DNA from: QHXW01 sp963752965
Lineage (GTDB): Bacteria > Acidobacteriota > Terriglobia > Bryobacterales > Bryobacteraceae
Assembly: GCA_963752965.1 (NCBI GenBank)
Contig: CAVWAJ010000014.1
Coordinates: forward strand, 496,001 to 560,000
Length of the DNA: 64,000 bases
Reading direction: 5' to 3'
Part shown: positions 8,210 to 18,200 of the stretch, one piece after another
Position numbering within the stretch: the stretch's first letter is position 1
Layout: every line of letters starts with the position of its first letter
The notes under the pieces: generated by a model
Told to the model about the DNA's origin: nothing
The model's database searches: none
Seen by the model: the letters and a program-made list of their open reading frames with translations, nothing else
Translations under genes and position numbers: made by a program

Positions 8210-9315
8210 GCGGTTTTCGCTCTTTTGTAAAATGGGGTTGCGACGGTTTCGGCTTCCACTGGCTGGTTGCGCACCATCACTTGCAGACGGCGCCCGGGCC
8301 GCGCTTCACTCGCCGGCAGGTAGCAGAGACCGATATTTCTGTTCAGGCTGGGCGACGGGGAACCGCTCGTGACCCAGCCCGCGGGTGAGCCGTCCAGTCG
8401 CACTTCGTAGCCATCCCGGCCGATACCGCGCCCGCGCATTTCAAATCCCACGAGCTTGCGGCGCACACCCTGTTCCTTCTGCTTGGCGAGCGCAGAGCGC
8501 CCGATGAACTCGCCTTTGTCCAGTTTCACGATCCAGCCCAAATCGGCTTCATATGGCGTGATGGAAGCATGGATTTCGTGACCGTACAGCGCCATCTTAG
8601 CTTCCAAGCGGAGAGTGTTGCGTGCGCCCAGGCCGCAGGGTTTGATTCCGAACTTGCTACCGGCTTCCAGTAGTTCGTGCCAGATGCGCAAAGCCTCGGC
8701 GGGCGCCACATAAATTTCAAAACCGTCTTCGCCGGTGTAGCCAGTGCGGGCGATCCGCGCCTGCACGCCGGAAACCGCGCCATCGGTAAACCAGTAATAC
8801 CCGATCGACGCCAGATCCACCGCGGTCAACTTTGCGAGTGTGCGCAACGCCAGAGGCCCTTGTACGGCAAGCTGTGCGTAACGGTCGCTGGCAAACTCCA
8901 CCTGCGCGTTGAATTGGTTCGCTCGGCGGATGTGCTCGAAGTCCTTCTCCTGATTCGACGCATTCACGCAAAGGAAGAAGTGGTCGTCGGCCACCTTATG
9001 TACCAAAATGTCGTCAACGAATCCACCGTGCTCGTAAAGCAGGCCCGAATACTGGGCTTGGCCAACGTGCAGTTTCGAAACGGCGTTGGTGGTGACGGAG
9101 TCGACAAGGCGCAAAGCCTCCGGACCGCGTACCTCAATTTCTCCCATGTGGCTGACATCGAACAGCCCGACGGTTCGTCGCACCGTCAAGTGTTCGTCCA
9201 CGATTCCGGAATATTGGACGGGCATTTCCCATCCTCCGAAATCCACCATGCGGGCCCCCAAAGACACATGCGCCGTGTGCAGCGGAGTGCGCCTCAAACA
9301 AGCGGATTGCGCCAT
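8206..9315 (-). CDS. gcvT: Aminomethyltransferase (glycine cleavage T protein)
   Basis: Takes the aminomethyl group from GcvH and transfers its methylene to tetrahydrofolate, releasing ammonia. The ATG at 9315 gives MAQSACLRRTPLHTAHVSLGARM, matching the family start and giving 369 residues. The frame stays open for another 99 codons upstream, but that extension is low-complexity and would overlap the divergent lipoprotein gene. The folate-binding segment VDFGGWEMPVQYSG and the C-terminal GWVTSGSPSPSLNRNIGL are conserved. It is the first gene of gcvT-gcvH-gcvPA-gcvPB, with 184 bp between its start and the divergent lipoprotein gene. I looked for a glycine riboswitch there and found none. Confidence 0.95.
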   Translation of the reverse strand: MAQSACLRRTPLHTAHVSLGARMVDFGGWEMPVQYSGIVDEHLTVRRTVGLFDVSHMGEIEVRGPEALRLVDSVTTNAVSKLHVGQAQYSGLLYEHGGFVDDILVHKVADDHFFLCVNASNQEKDFEHIRRANQFNAQVEFASDRYAQLAVQGPLALRTLAKLTAVDLASIGYYWFTDGAVSGVQARIARTGYTGEDGFEIYVAPAEALRIWHELLEAGSKFGIKPCGLGARNTLRLEAKMALYGHEIHASITPYEADLGWIVKLDKGEFIGRSALAKQKEQGVRRKLVGFEMRGRGIGRDGYEVRLDGSPAGWVTSGSPSPSLNRNIGLCYLPASEARPGRRLQVMVRNQPVEAETVATPFYKRAKTA

Positions 9316-9499
9316 GGGAATTACCAAGCTAACAGGGGGGCGGCGGGGTGTCAAACCACGCAGCCGTGCCGCACTATTCGCGCCAAAAAGGGCGCCGTCC
9401 GGCATTTTGCGCCAGCCGTTTGAGGATGCGGGTTCAGGTAGTCGTGTGCTAGGGGTGTGGCGCCTCGCCAGCGCGTTCGATAGAATAAGAGTCCGAAGT

Positions 9500-10114
9500 A
9501 TGAGACTTCCTCTAACCGCCTGCGCCGCTGTGACGTTTCTGTTCGTCTGCGGCTGCTCCGAAGCACCGCAAAAAACAGAGAAGAAACAAACCGCGCCAGC
9601 CGAGCCCGTCAAAGGGCGCTCGGCACTTTACCAGATGTTCAATACGGCGCGAGGATGGGCACCCGATGTCCAGGTCTTGCGGCTGCAAAGCATCGATCTT
9701 CCGGATGTGAAACGCGAACGTGGCAAAGCTGCGGCTTGGATGGCCTACTTTGTCTCACAACAGCGCGGCCGCGCGCGTAGCTACACGTACTCCGTCATCG
9801 AAGCGGAGGGGAACCTGCACAAGGGCGTGTTCGCGGGACTGGAAGAGAACTGGTCGGGACCGCACGGCGCCTCAACGCCTTTTCTCATCGCTGCTCTCAA
9901 AACAGACTCTGATGAGGTGTACGAGACTGCGCTGAAGAAAGCCGCGGACTACGAAAAGAAAAACCCCGACAAACCGATTTCATTCTTGCTCGAAAAGACC
10001 GAGCAGTTTCCAAATCCCGCGTGGCGCGTGATATGGGGTGAGAGTGTTGGCACAAGCAACTTCTCCATCTTTGTCGACGCCTCCACGGGGACGTTCCTGC
10101 AAACCATGCGATAG
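9500..10114 (+). CDS. Lipoprotein of unknown function
   Basis: A 204-residue protein starting MRLPLTACAAVTFLFVCGCSEAP, a type II signal peptide with a lipobox-like VCGC and the acylated cysteine at position 19. A short charged linker rich in K, Q and P follows, then a compact alpha/beta region ending in TSNFSIFVDASTGTFLQ. That last segment resembles the end of a PepSY-type repeat, but I cannot assign it firmly. It would be anchored in the periplasmic leaflet or outer membrane. It is divergent from gcvT. A longer frame upstream is antisense to gcvT and was discarded. Confidence 0.7.
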   Translation: MRLPLTACAAVTFLFVCGCSEAPQKTEKKQTAPAEPVKGRSALYQMFNTARGWAPDVQVLRLQSIDLPDVKRERGKAAAWMAYFVSQQRGRARSYTYSVIEAEGNLHKGVFAGLEENWSGPHGASTPFLIAALKTDSDEVYETALKKAADYEKKNPDKPISFLLEKTEQFPNPAWRVIWGESVGTSNFSIFVDASTGTFLQTMR

Positions 10115-10212
10115 CAAGGGTTCTTCGTAGGCTGCGGATACGGTGCCAGACTTGATTTGTCGGGACAGTGGGCGTGGCACGTCTCCAAAGACAAGTTCTC
10201 CGCATATGTTCT

Positions 10213-11532
10213 ATGATAAAAACTCCTATGAGTGATCTAGCAATTCTGGGCGGCTCCCCAACGCGAACCCGCCCGTTCCCGCTCTGGCCACAACAGGCCC
10301 CCGGCGACATGGCCCGCCTACAGAGTGTTCTGGAAAGCCGCAATTGGGGTGGCTATCCGTTTCCCAACCAGCTTGCGAGTGAATTTGCGCAGGATTTCGC
10401 AGAGTACCACGGAGCAAAATACGGCTGCTGCGTGGTCAACGGAACCATTGCGTTGGTGGTCGCGCTCCAGGCCGCGGGAATCCAGTTCGGCGATGAAGTA
10501 ATAGTTCCTGCATACACGTGGGATGGAACAGCCGCCGCGGTTCTGTTTGCCGGTGGCGTGCCGGTGTTTGCGGACGTCGATCCCGATACCTATTGCCTCG
10601 ACGTGGAATCCGTCAGGCATGTCGTCACGCCGCGTACGCGAGCCATCATTCCGGTGCATCTTGCTATGCGGTTTGTCGACATGGATGCGGTCGTGAAGGT
10701 GGCTGCCGAGCATAAACTCTTGATCATCGAAGACTGCGCGCACGCCCACGGTGGACAATACAAGGGCCGTGGCGCAGGATCCATCGGTGACCTCGGCTGC
10801 TTCAGTTTCCAATCGAGCAAGATCATGACAGCGGGCGAAGGCGGGATCATCATCACATCGCGCCTGGATTGCCACGAAGTGGTGCAATCGCTCGTGAACT
10901 GCGGACGCGCCAGTGTCACCGACCAATATAGGAAGCGGGTGCTCGGCTCGAACTACCGCATCACAGAGTTTCAGGCAGCCATCCTGCAGGGCCAGTTGGA
11001 ACAACTGCCCGAGTTTGCCGCGCGCCGCGTGCGAAACGCTGCTCTGCTGTCACGGCGGCTGTCGCAAATCGATGGAATCAGCCCGCTGCCTCCGCAGCCG
11101 GGGATCACGCGCGAAGCTATCTACAACTACGTTTTCCGCTATCGCCGCCCCGAAGTCTCACGCGATCTTTTCGTCGCCGCACTCGATAAAGAAGGCATTC
11201 CGAGCGACGGCCGGTTTTACGAACCGGTCTACCGCAGCGATTTGTTCCACGTGGATCCAGCGGCTTTTCCCCAGCTCAAGTCCGGGCGAGAAGTGGTGGA
11301 CTACAGCAAGTGTTCCTGCCCGGTCTCGGAACGTGCTGCGTATGATGAGGCGGTGTGGCTGCCTCAATTCTTGCTGCTCGGTGACGAAGGGGACGTAGAG
11401 GATATCTCCCTCGCGATACACAAAGTAGTGGCGAATATTTCGAAGCTCCAAGGCGCCGATGCACAATTGGCGGGAGTGAAATCACTAAGCCGGGCGGAGC
11501 GGCCCCGGATCGAGAAGACGCGGAATTATTGA
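10213..11532 (+). CDS. DegT/DnrJ/EryC1/StrS family PLP aminotransferase
   Basis: Sugar or cyclitol aminotransferase family. The substrate region PAYTWDGTAAAVLFAGGVPVFADV, the acidic site IIEDCAHAHGGQYKG and the PLP lysine in CFSFQSSKIMTAGEGG are all present. The C-terminal GSNYRITEFQAAILQGQLEQL is the usual family helix. The ATG at 10213 gives MIKTPMSDLAILGG (439 residues); an ATG 15 bp later is equally possible. Known members act on keto-sugars or scyllo-inosose. The length and the region around the lysine resemble the scyllo-inosose/StsC branch, but with no pathway genes beside it the substrate stays open. The next 212 bp (11533-11744) hold GC-rich sequence without a gene I can support. Confidence 0.88.
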   Translation: MIKTPMSDLAILGGSPTRTRPFPLWPQQAPGDMARLQSVLESRNWGGYPFPNQLASEFAQDFAEYHGAKYGCCVVNGTIALVVALQAAGIQFGDEVIVPAYTWDGTAAAVLFAGGVPVFADVDPDTYCLDVESVRHVVTPRTRAIIPVHLAMRFVDMDAVVKVAAEHKLLIIEDCAHAHGGQYKGRGAGSIGDLGCFSFQSSKIMTAGEGGIIITSRLDCHEVVQSLVNCGRASVTDQYRKRVLGSNYRITEFQAAILQGQLEQLPEFAARRVRNAALLSRRLSQIDGISPLPPQPGITREAIYNYVFRYRRPEVSRDLFVAALDKEGIPSDGRFYEPVYRSDLFHVDPAAFPQLKSGREVVDYSKCSCPVSERAAYDEAVWLPQFLLLGDEGDVEDISLAIHKVVANISKLQGADAQLAGVKSLSRAERPRIEKTRNY

Positions 11533-11744
11533 TTCGTCACTTTGCCGGGCACGTGCCACCGCGCGGGTGTGCGGTCTGGCGGCCAATGTCCGATTCCGGG
11601 GGTGGGTGTCTCGGCTTCCGGAGTCATAAAGGAAGGCACGGATGCCGCGCGCTCGCGGCTTGATCAAACCAAGCTAGTTCCTGCCGTTTGGGCCTGGAAA
11701 CTTCGCGCGCGGTGATTCCGAAGGGGTGTAGCCTAACGGCGATC

Positions 11745-12647
11745 ATGCTGGAACATTTGCTCACCGAGCAGCCGAATCCGGCGTCTGAGGGAATCGATGC
11801 GCTGCCAACGGGCGAAATTCTCCGCATCATGAATCGAGAAGATGGCAAGGTGGCGGATGCCGTTGCCCGAGAGCTGCCGTCGATAACCCGTGCCGTCGAT
11901 GGTATCGTGGAATCCTTCGCGCGTGGCCGACGGCTATTTTACATCGGAGCGGGTACCAGCGGGCGGCTAGGCGTGCTCGATGCCGCAGAGTGTCCACCCA
12001 CCTTTGGTGTGACGCCGGAAATGGTGCACGGGATCATCGCCGGGGGTGATGCAGCCCTAGCCCGGGCGACCGAGACCACGGAAGACGATCCGGCGATCGG
12101 TGTGCGCGACCTACTGCACAACGGTTTTTCAGCGGGCGACGTGCTTGTAGGAATTGCGGCGAGCGGACGCACTCCATATGTGCTGGGTGCCGTCGCCCAG
12201 GCTAATGCAATGGGTGCGTTGACGATCGGCATCAGTTGCACACCGAATTCAGAACTGGCACAGGCCGTGAAGCTTCCCATCACATTGCTTGTTGGACCCG
12301 AAGTCGTGGCTGGCTCAACACGCATGAAGGCGGGCACCGCCACCAAGATGGTACTAAACATGCTAACGACGGCCAGCTTCATCCGGTTGGGATATGTTTT
12401 CGGCAACCTGATGGTGAACGTCCAACCCAAGAATTCCAAGTTGACGGACCGTGCGCGGCGGATCGTCGCACAGGCGGCTGCGGTTTCAGCGGAGCGCGCC
12501 AGTGAATTGCTCGCGTCCGCCGGCGACAACGTTTGCACAGCCATCGTGATGGCCCGCGCGGGTGTCGATCGGGCCAGCGCGGAGCACCGGCTGACGGCAG
12601 CAGGCGGGCGTATTTCCGAGGCGTTGCGGGAATCAGATCATGGATAA
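11745..12647 (+). CDS. murQ: N-acetylmuramic acid 6-phosphate etherase
   Basis: Cleaves the lactyl ether of MurNAc-6-phosphate to GlcNAc-6-phosphate and D-lactate in cell-wall recycling. It carries one SIS domain with the sugar-phosphate loop IGAGTSGRLGVLDAAECPPTF, which includes the catalytic glutamate of the ..DAAE.. motif, and the conserved VVAGSTRMKAGTATKMVLNM. The ATG at 11745 (MLEHLLTEQPNP) gives 300 residues, the usual family size; an upstream in-frame start at 11688 adds 19 non-conserved residues. It overlaps murA by 8 bp, so recycling and new precursor synthesis share a transcript here. Confidence 0.95.
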   Translation: MLEHLLTEQPNPASEGIDALPTGEILRIMNREDGKVADAVARELPSITRAVDGIVESFARGRRLFYIGAGTSGRLGVLDAAECPPTFGVTPEMVHGIIAGGDAALARATETTEDDPAIGVRDLLHNGFSAGDVLVGIAASGRTPYVLGAVAQANAMGALTIGISCTPNSELAQAVKLPITLLVGPEVVAGSTRMKAGTATKMVLNMLTTASFIRLGYVFGNLMVNVQPKNSKLTDRARRIVAQAAAVSAERASELLASAGDNVCTAIVMARAGVDRASAEHRLTAAGGRISEALRESDHG

Positions 12648-13896
12648 ACTAGTAATAAGAGGGGGATCTCCACTGCGTGGTGAGATCGCCACGAGTGGGG
12701 CGAAAAATTCGGCGCTGCCGGCACTGGCTGCCACGCTTCTCACCGACCAACCGGTGGTGCTGCGCCGCATCCCGCGCGTACGCGATGTCCGCACGATGCA
12801 GAGGCTGCTGGTAGATATCGGCGCAAAGGCTGATGTCGATGGCGAGTGCGTGCAGATTCAGGTGGCGAATGTACGGTCTCCGGAAGCGCCCTACGAACTG
12901 GTGAAAACCATGCGTGCCTCCAGCCTGGTGCTGGGCCCGCTCGTAGCACGCGTCGGGCGAGCCCGCGTGTCCCTCCCCGGCGGGTGCGCGATTGGAGCTA
13001 GGCCGATCAACTTACACCTCGCCGGGCTGGAGCAACTCGGCGCGCAGATCCAGCAGGCACATGGATACATCGAGGCCGTTGCGCCTCAAGGATTGCGCGG
13101 CTCGACGATCCGGTTTGAGCGCATTACGGTCACCGGCACAGAAGATCTCATTATGGCCGCGGTGCTCGCCCAAGGCGAGACGGTCCTGGAAAACGCCGCT
13201 CGGGAACCGGAAGTGTCCGACCTGGTAGCGCTGCTTGTGAAGATGGGCGCGCGGATTGAAGGGGCCGGAACCTCGATCATTCGGATTCAGGGCGTGGAAC
13301 GGTTGAGGGGCGCCGATCACGCCATCATCGCGGATCGCATCGAAACCGGCACGTTCCTTGTCGCCGGCGCGATAACTGGTGGCGACCTAACTGTAACCGC
13401 GTGCGTACCCGAGCATAATGCCGCGCTTATCACCAAATTGCAGGCCGCTGGTGCCGAGGTGACACAAGTCGACAGCTCGAGGCTACGTGTCCGTTCTGAG
13501 AGCACGCTGCGCTCTGTGGACATAACCACCGCAGAATATCCCGGCTTTGCCACGGATCTGCAGGCGCAGTATATGGCTCTGATGACGCAAGCCGAGGGGA
13601 TCGCCATCATTACTGAAACTATTTTCGAGAACCGGTTCATGCATGCACAGGAGATGGGCCGCATGGGTGCCAACATCCGGATCGAGGAGAACCAGGCAAT
13701 CGTGGCGGGCCGGAAGCAGCTTACCGGTGCGGGTGTGATCGCCTCCGACCTCCGGGCCAGCGCCTCACTGGTGTTGGCCGCACTGGTCGCGCGCGGGGAA
13801 ACCGTCATCGACCGCGTGTACCACATTGACCGTGGATATGAGAAGATCGAGGAAAAATTGGCAGCGGCCGGCGCGCAGGTGAAGCGCGTCGAATAG
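12640..13896 (+). CDS. murA: UDP-N-acetylglucosamine 1-carboxyvinyltransferase
   Basis: First committed step of peptidoglycan synthesis, adding enolpyruvate from PEP to UDP-GlcNAc. The start MDKLVIRGGSPLRGEIATSGAKNSALP and the active-site loop LPGGCAIGARPINLHLAGL are typical. The loop cysteine, the residue that fosfomycin alkylates, is present, so the enzyme is of the sensitive type at this position. The length of 418 residues is normal. It overlaps murQ by 8 bp and is followed after 17 bp by the rhodanese gene. Confidence 0.97.
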   Translation: MDKLVIRGGSPLRGEIATSGAKNSALPALAATLLTDQPVVLRRIPRVRDVRTMQRLLVDIGAKADVDGECVQIQVANVRSPEAPYELVKTMRASSLVLGPLVARVGRARVSLPGGCAIGARPINLHLAGLEQLGAQIQQAHGYIEAVAPQGLRGSTIRFERITVTGTEDLIMAAVLAQGETVLENAAREPEVSDLVALLVKMGARIEGAGTSIIRIQGVERLRGADHAIIADRIETGTFLVAGAITGGDLTVTACVPEHNAALITKLQAAGAEVTQVDSSRLRVRSESTLRSVDITTAEYPGFATDLQAQYMALMTQAEGIAIITETIFENRFMHAQEMGRMGANIRIEENQAIVAGRKQLTGAGVIASDLRASASLVLAALVARGETVIDRVYHIDRGYEKIEEKLAAAGAQVKRVE

Positions 13897-13913
13897 TTCC
13901 AGAGAACCATCCT

Positions 13914-14282
13914 ATGGCGCACAATCCCGGATTCCTTAAGCTCGTCGCTGATGCGAAATCACGGATTCAGGAGATCGATATCGGCGGTTACCAGAAGATG
14001 TTGGCTGACGGCCGTAAGCCGCTGCTTGTTGATACACGGGAAGACAACGAGTGGGTGGCGGGCCGCGCAGTCGGTGCACTCCACTTGGCCAAGGGCATTA
14101 TAGAGCGCGATATCGAGACCAAGGTGCCTGACAAAAGCGCTCTGGTCGTGCTCTATTGTGGCGGCGGCTTTCGCTCAGCGCTAGCAGCAGATGCTCTCCA
14201 GAAAATGGGCTACACCAACGTGAATTCACTCGACGGCGGCTGGCGCGCGTGGCAGCAAGCGGGAATGCCAGTGGAGCTGTAG
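13914..14282 (+). CDS. Rhodanese-like domain protein
   Basis: A single rhodanese domain of 122 residues. PLLVDTREDNEWVAGRAVGALHLAKG is the classic N-terminal half and VVLYCGGGFRSALAADALQKMGY the active-site loop with the persulfide-forming cysteine. There is no signal peptide, so it should act in the cytosol. It sits 17 bp after murA, probably as the last gene of murQ-murA-rhodanese. The sulfur acceptor is unknown. It could serve selenium or sulfur metabolism, but nothing in the sequence shows that. Confidence 0.88.
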   Translation: MAHNPGFLKLVADAKSRIQEIDIGGYQKMLADGRKPLLVDTREDNEWVAGRAVGALHLAKGIIERDIETKVPDKSALVVLYCGGGFRSALAADALQKMGYTNVNSLDGGWRAWQQAGMPVEL

Positions 14283-14284
14283 GG

Positions 14285-14596
14285 TCACAATTGTAGGATC
14301 AGCTTCACGCAGCGCACAGCAACGTAGAGAAATACCAGCAGTTCGGACAAGCGAATGAGCTTTTCAACTGCACCCCCGAGGAATTCGAAACGTAGCAACA
14401 GCCCGCACAACAGGCCACTCAACACCCAGTAGTTGTCCAGCGTGTAGGCGTTACCGCGCCAGTAAGCGAGGAGCAGGCCATAGTACGTCAAAGGCCAATT
14501 ACTGTCCACACGCCCAGACAATCGCTTCATCGCAATCAGCAGCGTCGCCGCCATGAGGAACAGCGTGACGATATTGAACAGCGTGATCTGAAAATA
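14285..14596 (-). CDS. Small membrane protein of unknown function
   Basis: A 103-residue protein with hydrophobic segments at about 5-22 (TLFNIVTLFLMAATLLIAM), 35-45, 55-70 and 80-100, consistent with three or four membrane passes. I do not recognise a family. The frame is open back to 14671, but the ATG at 14596 (MYFQITLFNIV) avoids overlap with the upstream outer membrane protein gene and starts directly with a membrane segment. It ends 2 bp from the rhodanese gene on the opposite strand. Confidence 0.6.
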   Translation of the reverse strand, partial: YFQITLFNIVTLFLMAATLLIAMKRLSGRVDSNWPLTYYGLLLAYWRGNAYTLDNYWVLSGLLCGLLLRFEFLGGAVEKLIRLSELLVFLYVAVRCVKLILQL

Positions 14597-14622
14597 CATC
14601 GGTTCGTACAACCACGCAGGAC

Positions 14623-15264
14623 TCAGAACACGTACGTAATCCCGGCCATGGGGACCAGGTCGTTCAGCCACCCAGACAAGTGCGCCCCGGGCGCCGGTGC
14701 GATAACCTGCGTCGGAAACCGGCTAAAATAATCGCGCACTTCGACACGCAGCAGCACCCGTGGTGTAATGGCAAACTTGACGCCCCCCCCGAACGTTGCC
14801 ACGGGAGTCCACTGGCTGGTTTTGGTCAGCAAAGCGAAGTTGCTGAGCGCTTGATAGGACGACTCCGTTCCCACGCCGCGAAAGTCGCGCATGCCCCCAC
14901 CTGCCAGAGCGAACGGCCTCACGCGCGAGCGAGCAGATCGGGCGTGGACCAACACGTCATAGTCGATCGAGTGTGCCTGACCTTGGAACGTAGCCGACGC
15001 CCCCGCACCAGATATCCGCAGAGAGCTGAAGTCGAGCGCATAGCGCAGTTCACCACTGACCCGGGAATAGAGGTCGTGGCCCAGAATCGCTCCAGCGGCA
15101 GGACCGTTACTGAAACCCGCGGTGGCGCTCCCGATGGCATTCGAAGCCGTCAGGTCATTGGAAAAGCTGCCACCGACCATGCCCCCAACCTCCCACTCTT
15201 GAGCCAAGCAGGCGGGCACAAAAACAAACAGCGCGGCGAGAAAACGTCGGGCGATGAATTTCAT
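14623..15264 (-). CDS. Probable outer membrane beta-barrel protein
   Basis: A 213-residue protein with a signal peptide (MKFIARRFLAALFVFVPACLAQ). Alternating hydrophobic strands follow (VSGELRYALDFSSLRIS, SIDYDVLVHA, VLLRVEVRDYFSRF) and the C-terminus is ITYVF, with the final phenylalanine typical of BamA-dependent barrels. Size and layout resemble the eight-stranded OmpA/OmpX-like barrels annotated as outer membrane beta-barrel protein. It has the same direction as, and lies 17 bp beyond, the large propeller gene, so it may be the end of that transcript. Confidence 0.7.
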   Translation of the reverse strand: MKFIARRFLAALFVFVPACLAQEWEVGGMVGGSFSNDLTASNAIGSATAGFSNGPAAGAILGHDLYSRVSGELRYALDFSSLRISGAGASATFQGQAHSIDYDVLVHARSARSRVRPFALAGGGMRDFRGVGTESSYQALSNFALLTKTSQWTPVATFGGGVKFAITPRVLLRVEVRDYFSRFPTQVIAPAPGAHLSGWLNDLVPMAGITYVF

Positions 15265-15281
15265 ATTCCTCTCGTTGTTGC

Positions 15282-18200
15282 TCAGTTGATCACCCTCACC
15301 GTCAAGGTGGTGGAGCCGGATCCCTGCGTAATCGCCAGCGGAACCTGCATCCCGACTGGCGCCCAGCCGGGAACGAGCGCATTGATTTGATAAACCCCCA
15401 CTTCGCCTGGTGCGAGCCCCGCATAGTACAGCGGCAAAGTGACACCGCCGAGCGTGACATTGGGTACAGTAGCAGTCACCGCAAGCGGAGCCGTCGGCCC
15501 GGCGAAACCGGTAGCGACCGGCGGTACGGTGGCACCGAGACCAGTGGCGTAAATTGCGATGGTGTCGCCCCGATGGATGGGATTCGATAGTGTGACCAGC
15601 TGATTGTTCGCCACTCGCACCACGGTTGGGACGCCGGTTTGAGGACCGGCAACACCGCTGCGGAACACGGCTGGAGCGGTGGGGAAAACAGTGAAAGTCA
15701 GGGGGTTGCTATTGCCTCCGGGCGTATGCAGGACCATCGTCGCATCGCCGGACACCTCAAAAGGCAACTGAGCGTTTATCTGAGCCGGAGACGCGAACAA
15801 CATCGGCACGGGTACACCGTTGACAGCTAAGCACGATTCTCCAAGAGCCGTAGGAACCGGGATCTCGCTAGTGGCGATGCTGACTGGGCTCAAGTCACCA
15901 CCAAGCACTGTCACTAGGCCGCCTGGTGCCACTGGGGCAGTGCCGTCCGCAGCATTAACGACCCGAGTCAGCGTCGGAGGTGCGACCGAAGCATCATAGT
16001 TCCAGGCGAACGCGGTGAACCCAGAGACCGTGAGCGCAACGAACGCGTTGCCGCTGGAAAGCGCGGCGAGCGTTCGGGTGAATGCAAAACCGGGCTCACC
16101 CGTCAGCGGTGCTTCAGCGGTCGCCGTGGGGTGGAGCATCTCAACTAGATTCGGATCGGCCCGCTCGATCGTGCCTGGTGACTGCGCCCCGGACACTGTC
16201 GTTCGGACCCCGATCTGATCCACGAACACGAACCCCGAGGATGATCCCGTCGCCGCCTCGAAATCGCCTATCGGCACCAAGGACGCATCGAGCAGGTGGT
16301 TGTCGGCCACAAAAAAGCCATAGTTCGAAGCAGCATAGGCGCCCGCAAGGGACGAGTAGTCCTGCCGCGATGCAACGAAAGAATCTACGGTGGAGTCGTA
16401 AAGCATCACCGTCCCATTGGGCATGACTGCCAAAATGGAGGCGCCGTTGGCCGAGGCAGTCAATGCAGTGCTGATGTTGATAGTGTTTTCGTACGGGCCG
16501 AGCGTCGTGGGGGTAAAAGCCGTGTGTGCCACCAAGTCGATGCGATCGATGGTATGCACCGACCCGGCCACGCGGGACGCCGCGAGAGTAGCGTCGCCGG
16601 AAGAGGCGATCGATCGTGGGTAGTGGCCCTGGGGAAAGGCAATCGGCGAAAGCGGTAGCAGTGTATTCAAGTCATAGGCATATGCGAATTGCGAGTTGTC
16701 GTGGCCGACCAGCAGGGAACTCTGGTCGAAGGTGATCGTCATCTGAGTAGGCGTATTAGCGGTTCGCAAAGTCGCGATTTGTTGAAAGCTCGTCCCGTCA
16801 AAGACCAGGACCTGGTTCTTATCCTGGCGCAATACGTAGAAGCGGTTGCGCATGGGGTCGGCCAGAATGTCCACCAGAGTTCCGGGCACGTCGACGACGG
16901 TGCCGCTCTGCGACGGCGTACGATTGTTGATGAGGACTCGAACACTCGGTGGAAGGTTCACCGCCGACCTTGAGCTGATTTGCAGTGTAGCCGCTACCGT
17001 GCCACTTTGGCTGGCGAAAAACTGCGGGTTGACCGTGATCTTTACGTTAGCGGGAGTTGTTCCCGAGGCCGGCGTCATTATGATGCCGGGTGGAGCAGAA
17101 ATAGTGAAATCCGTCGCATTGCCACCGGGGTCAGAAATCAAAACGCTCTGTGTGGCAGACTGCTGCTGGCAATAGTTGCCAAGAAAGAGTACGTCTTCAC
17201 GCGACGCCGCCAATCGGTGTAATTGCCGGAGCGAGCCTACCGGTAAGATCGTGACACCGCTTTCCGATACCGAATATACGGTGTTGCGAGCCTTGTTTAG
17301 TAGTGACTTGCCCGTGAGATTTTCGGGCAACTGCAGCCGATCGCGTATGGTAAGGTTATCCGCGTCCACCACCATGAGCACAGGTGGAGTCGCGGTGCCG
17401 GTGGACCCCGAAGCGCCGCTCTGCGACTGTGCCTCCGGGATTTGTGCGTAGATTAGTCCAGCCACCGAATCGATGACGTGACTGCCGATGTTAATTTGCC
17501 CAGAAGGGTTAGCGAACTGCGAAACTAACAGGCCGGAGGCGTTGAACAAGCCCCAGCCAGCCGTAAAGTAAGCGCCATCCTGGTTGACACTAACCACAAG
17601 TGGGCCCTGCGGTGGCACTGAGCTGTAGCTGACCGAGGTAACCAGATGGTTCAAAGCGTCGTACCGGAAATAAATTGTATTGGTGACCCCAAAAACCCAC
17701 CGGCCATCCCCCGACACCCCGACCGACGCTGACACGATCTGCGGCGGAAAAGTCGTTGGTGGCACTGGAAGCGTGTTTGCCGTAACTCCGGCGACGGTGT
17801 TAACAACCTGCATGCCGCCCGAAACGGGATCGAGCAGGAGGAACTCAGCGTTCGTTGTGACCAGGGCCAGCCCGTCGGCCCCGAAAGCAACTGCCAGTGG
17901 CACATCGCCCATAGTGAATGTCTGTTGTTCGCCAGTGGTGAGATCGATCTCTGTAAGGGCGTTGGCCGGAGAGCTCGGCGCCTGAAAGTTTCCGAAGTGT
18001 GCCACGAGCAGAAAGCGCCCATCGGGAGAAAGAGCGAGAGAGCTCGGGTAAGGTGCCACCGAAATGGCGGCACCAGCTTGGTGAGTCGCGAGCGAAACGA
18101 CATCCACCCGACTGGCTCCGAAATTGGCCACATAAAGCACACCTCGGACCTCGTCCAGCGCGATGTCGGCGGTCGTGCCTCCCAAGCGCACGACGGTGCC

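Noticed and set aside
8677..9423. Long open frame of 248 codons on the plus strand
   Set aside because: It is antisense to gcvT, whose family identity is certain, and its composition is that of a shadow frame.
9316..9499. Glycine riboswitch before gcvT
   Set aside because: The 184-bp gap between gcvT and the divergent lipoprotein gene shows none of the conserved glycine aptamer elements on the minus strand.
11533..11744. Possible tRNA(Sec) or other RNA before murQ
   Set aside because: Some GC-rich hairpins are present, but no TTCAAA anticodon loop or T-arm consensus could be found.
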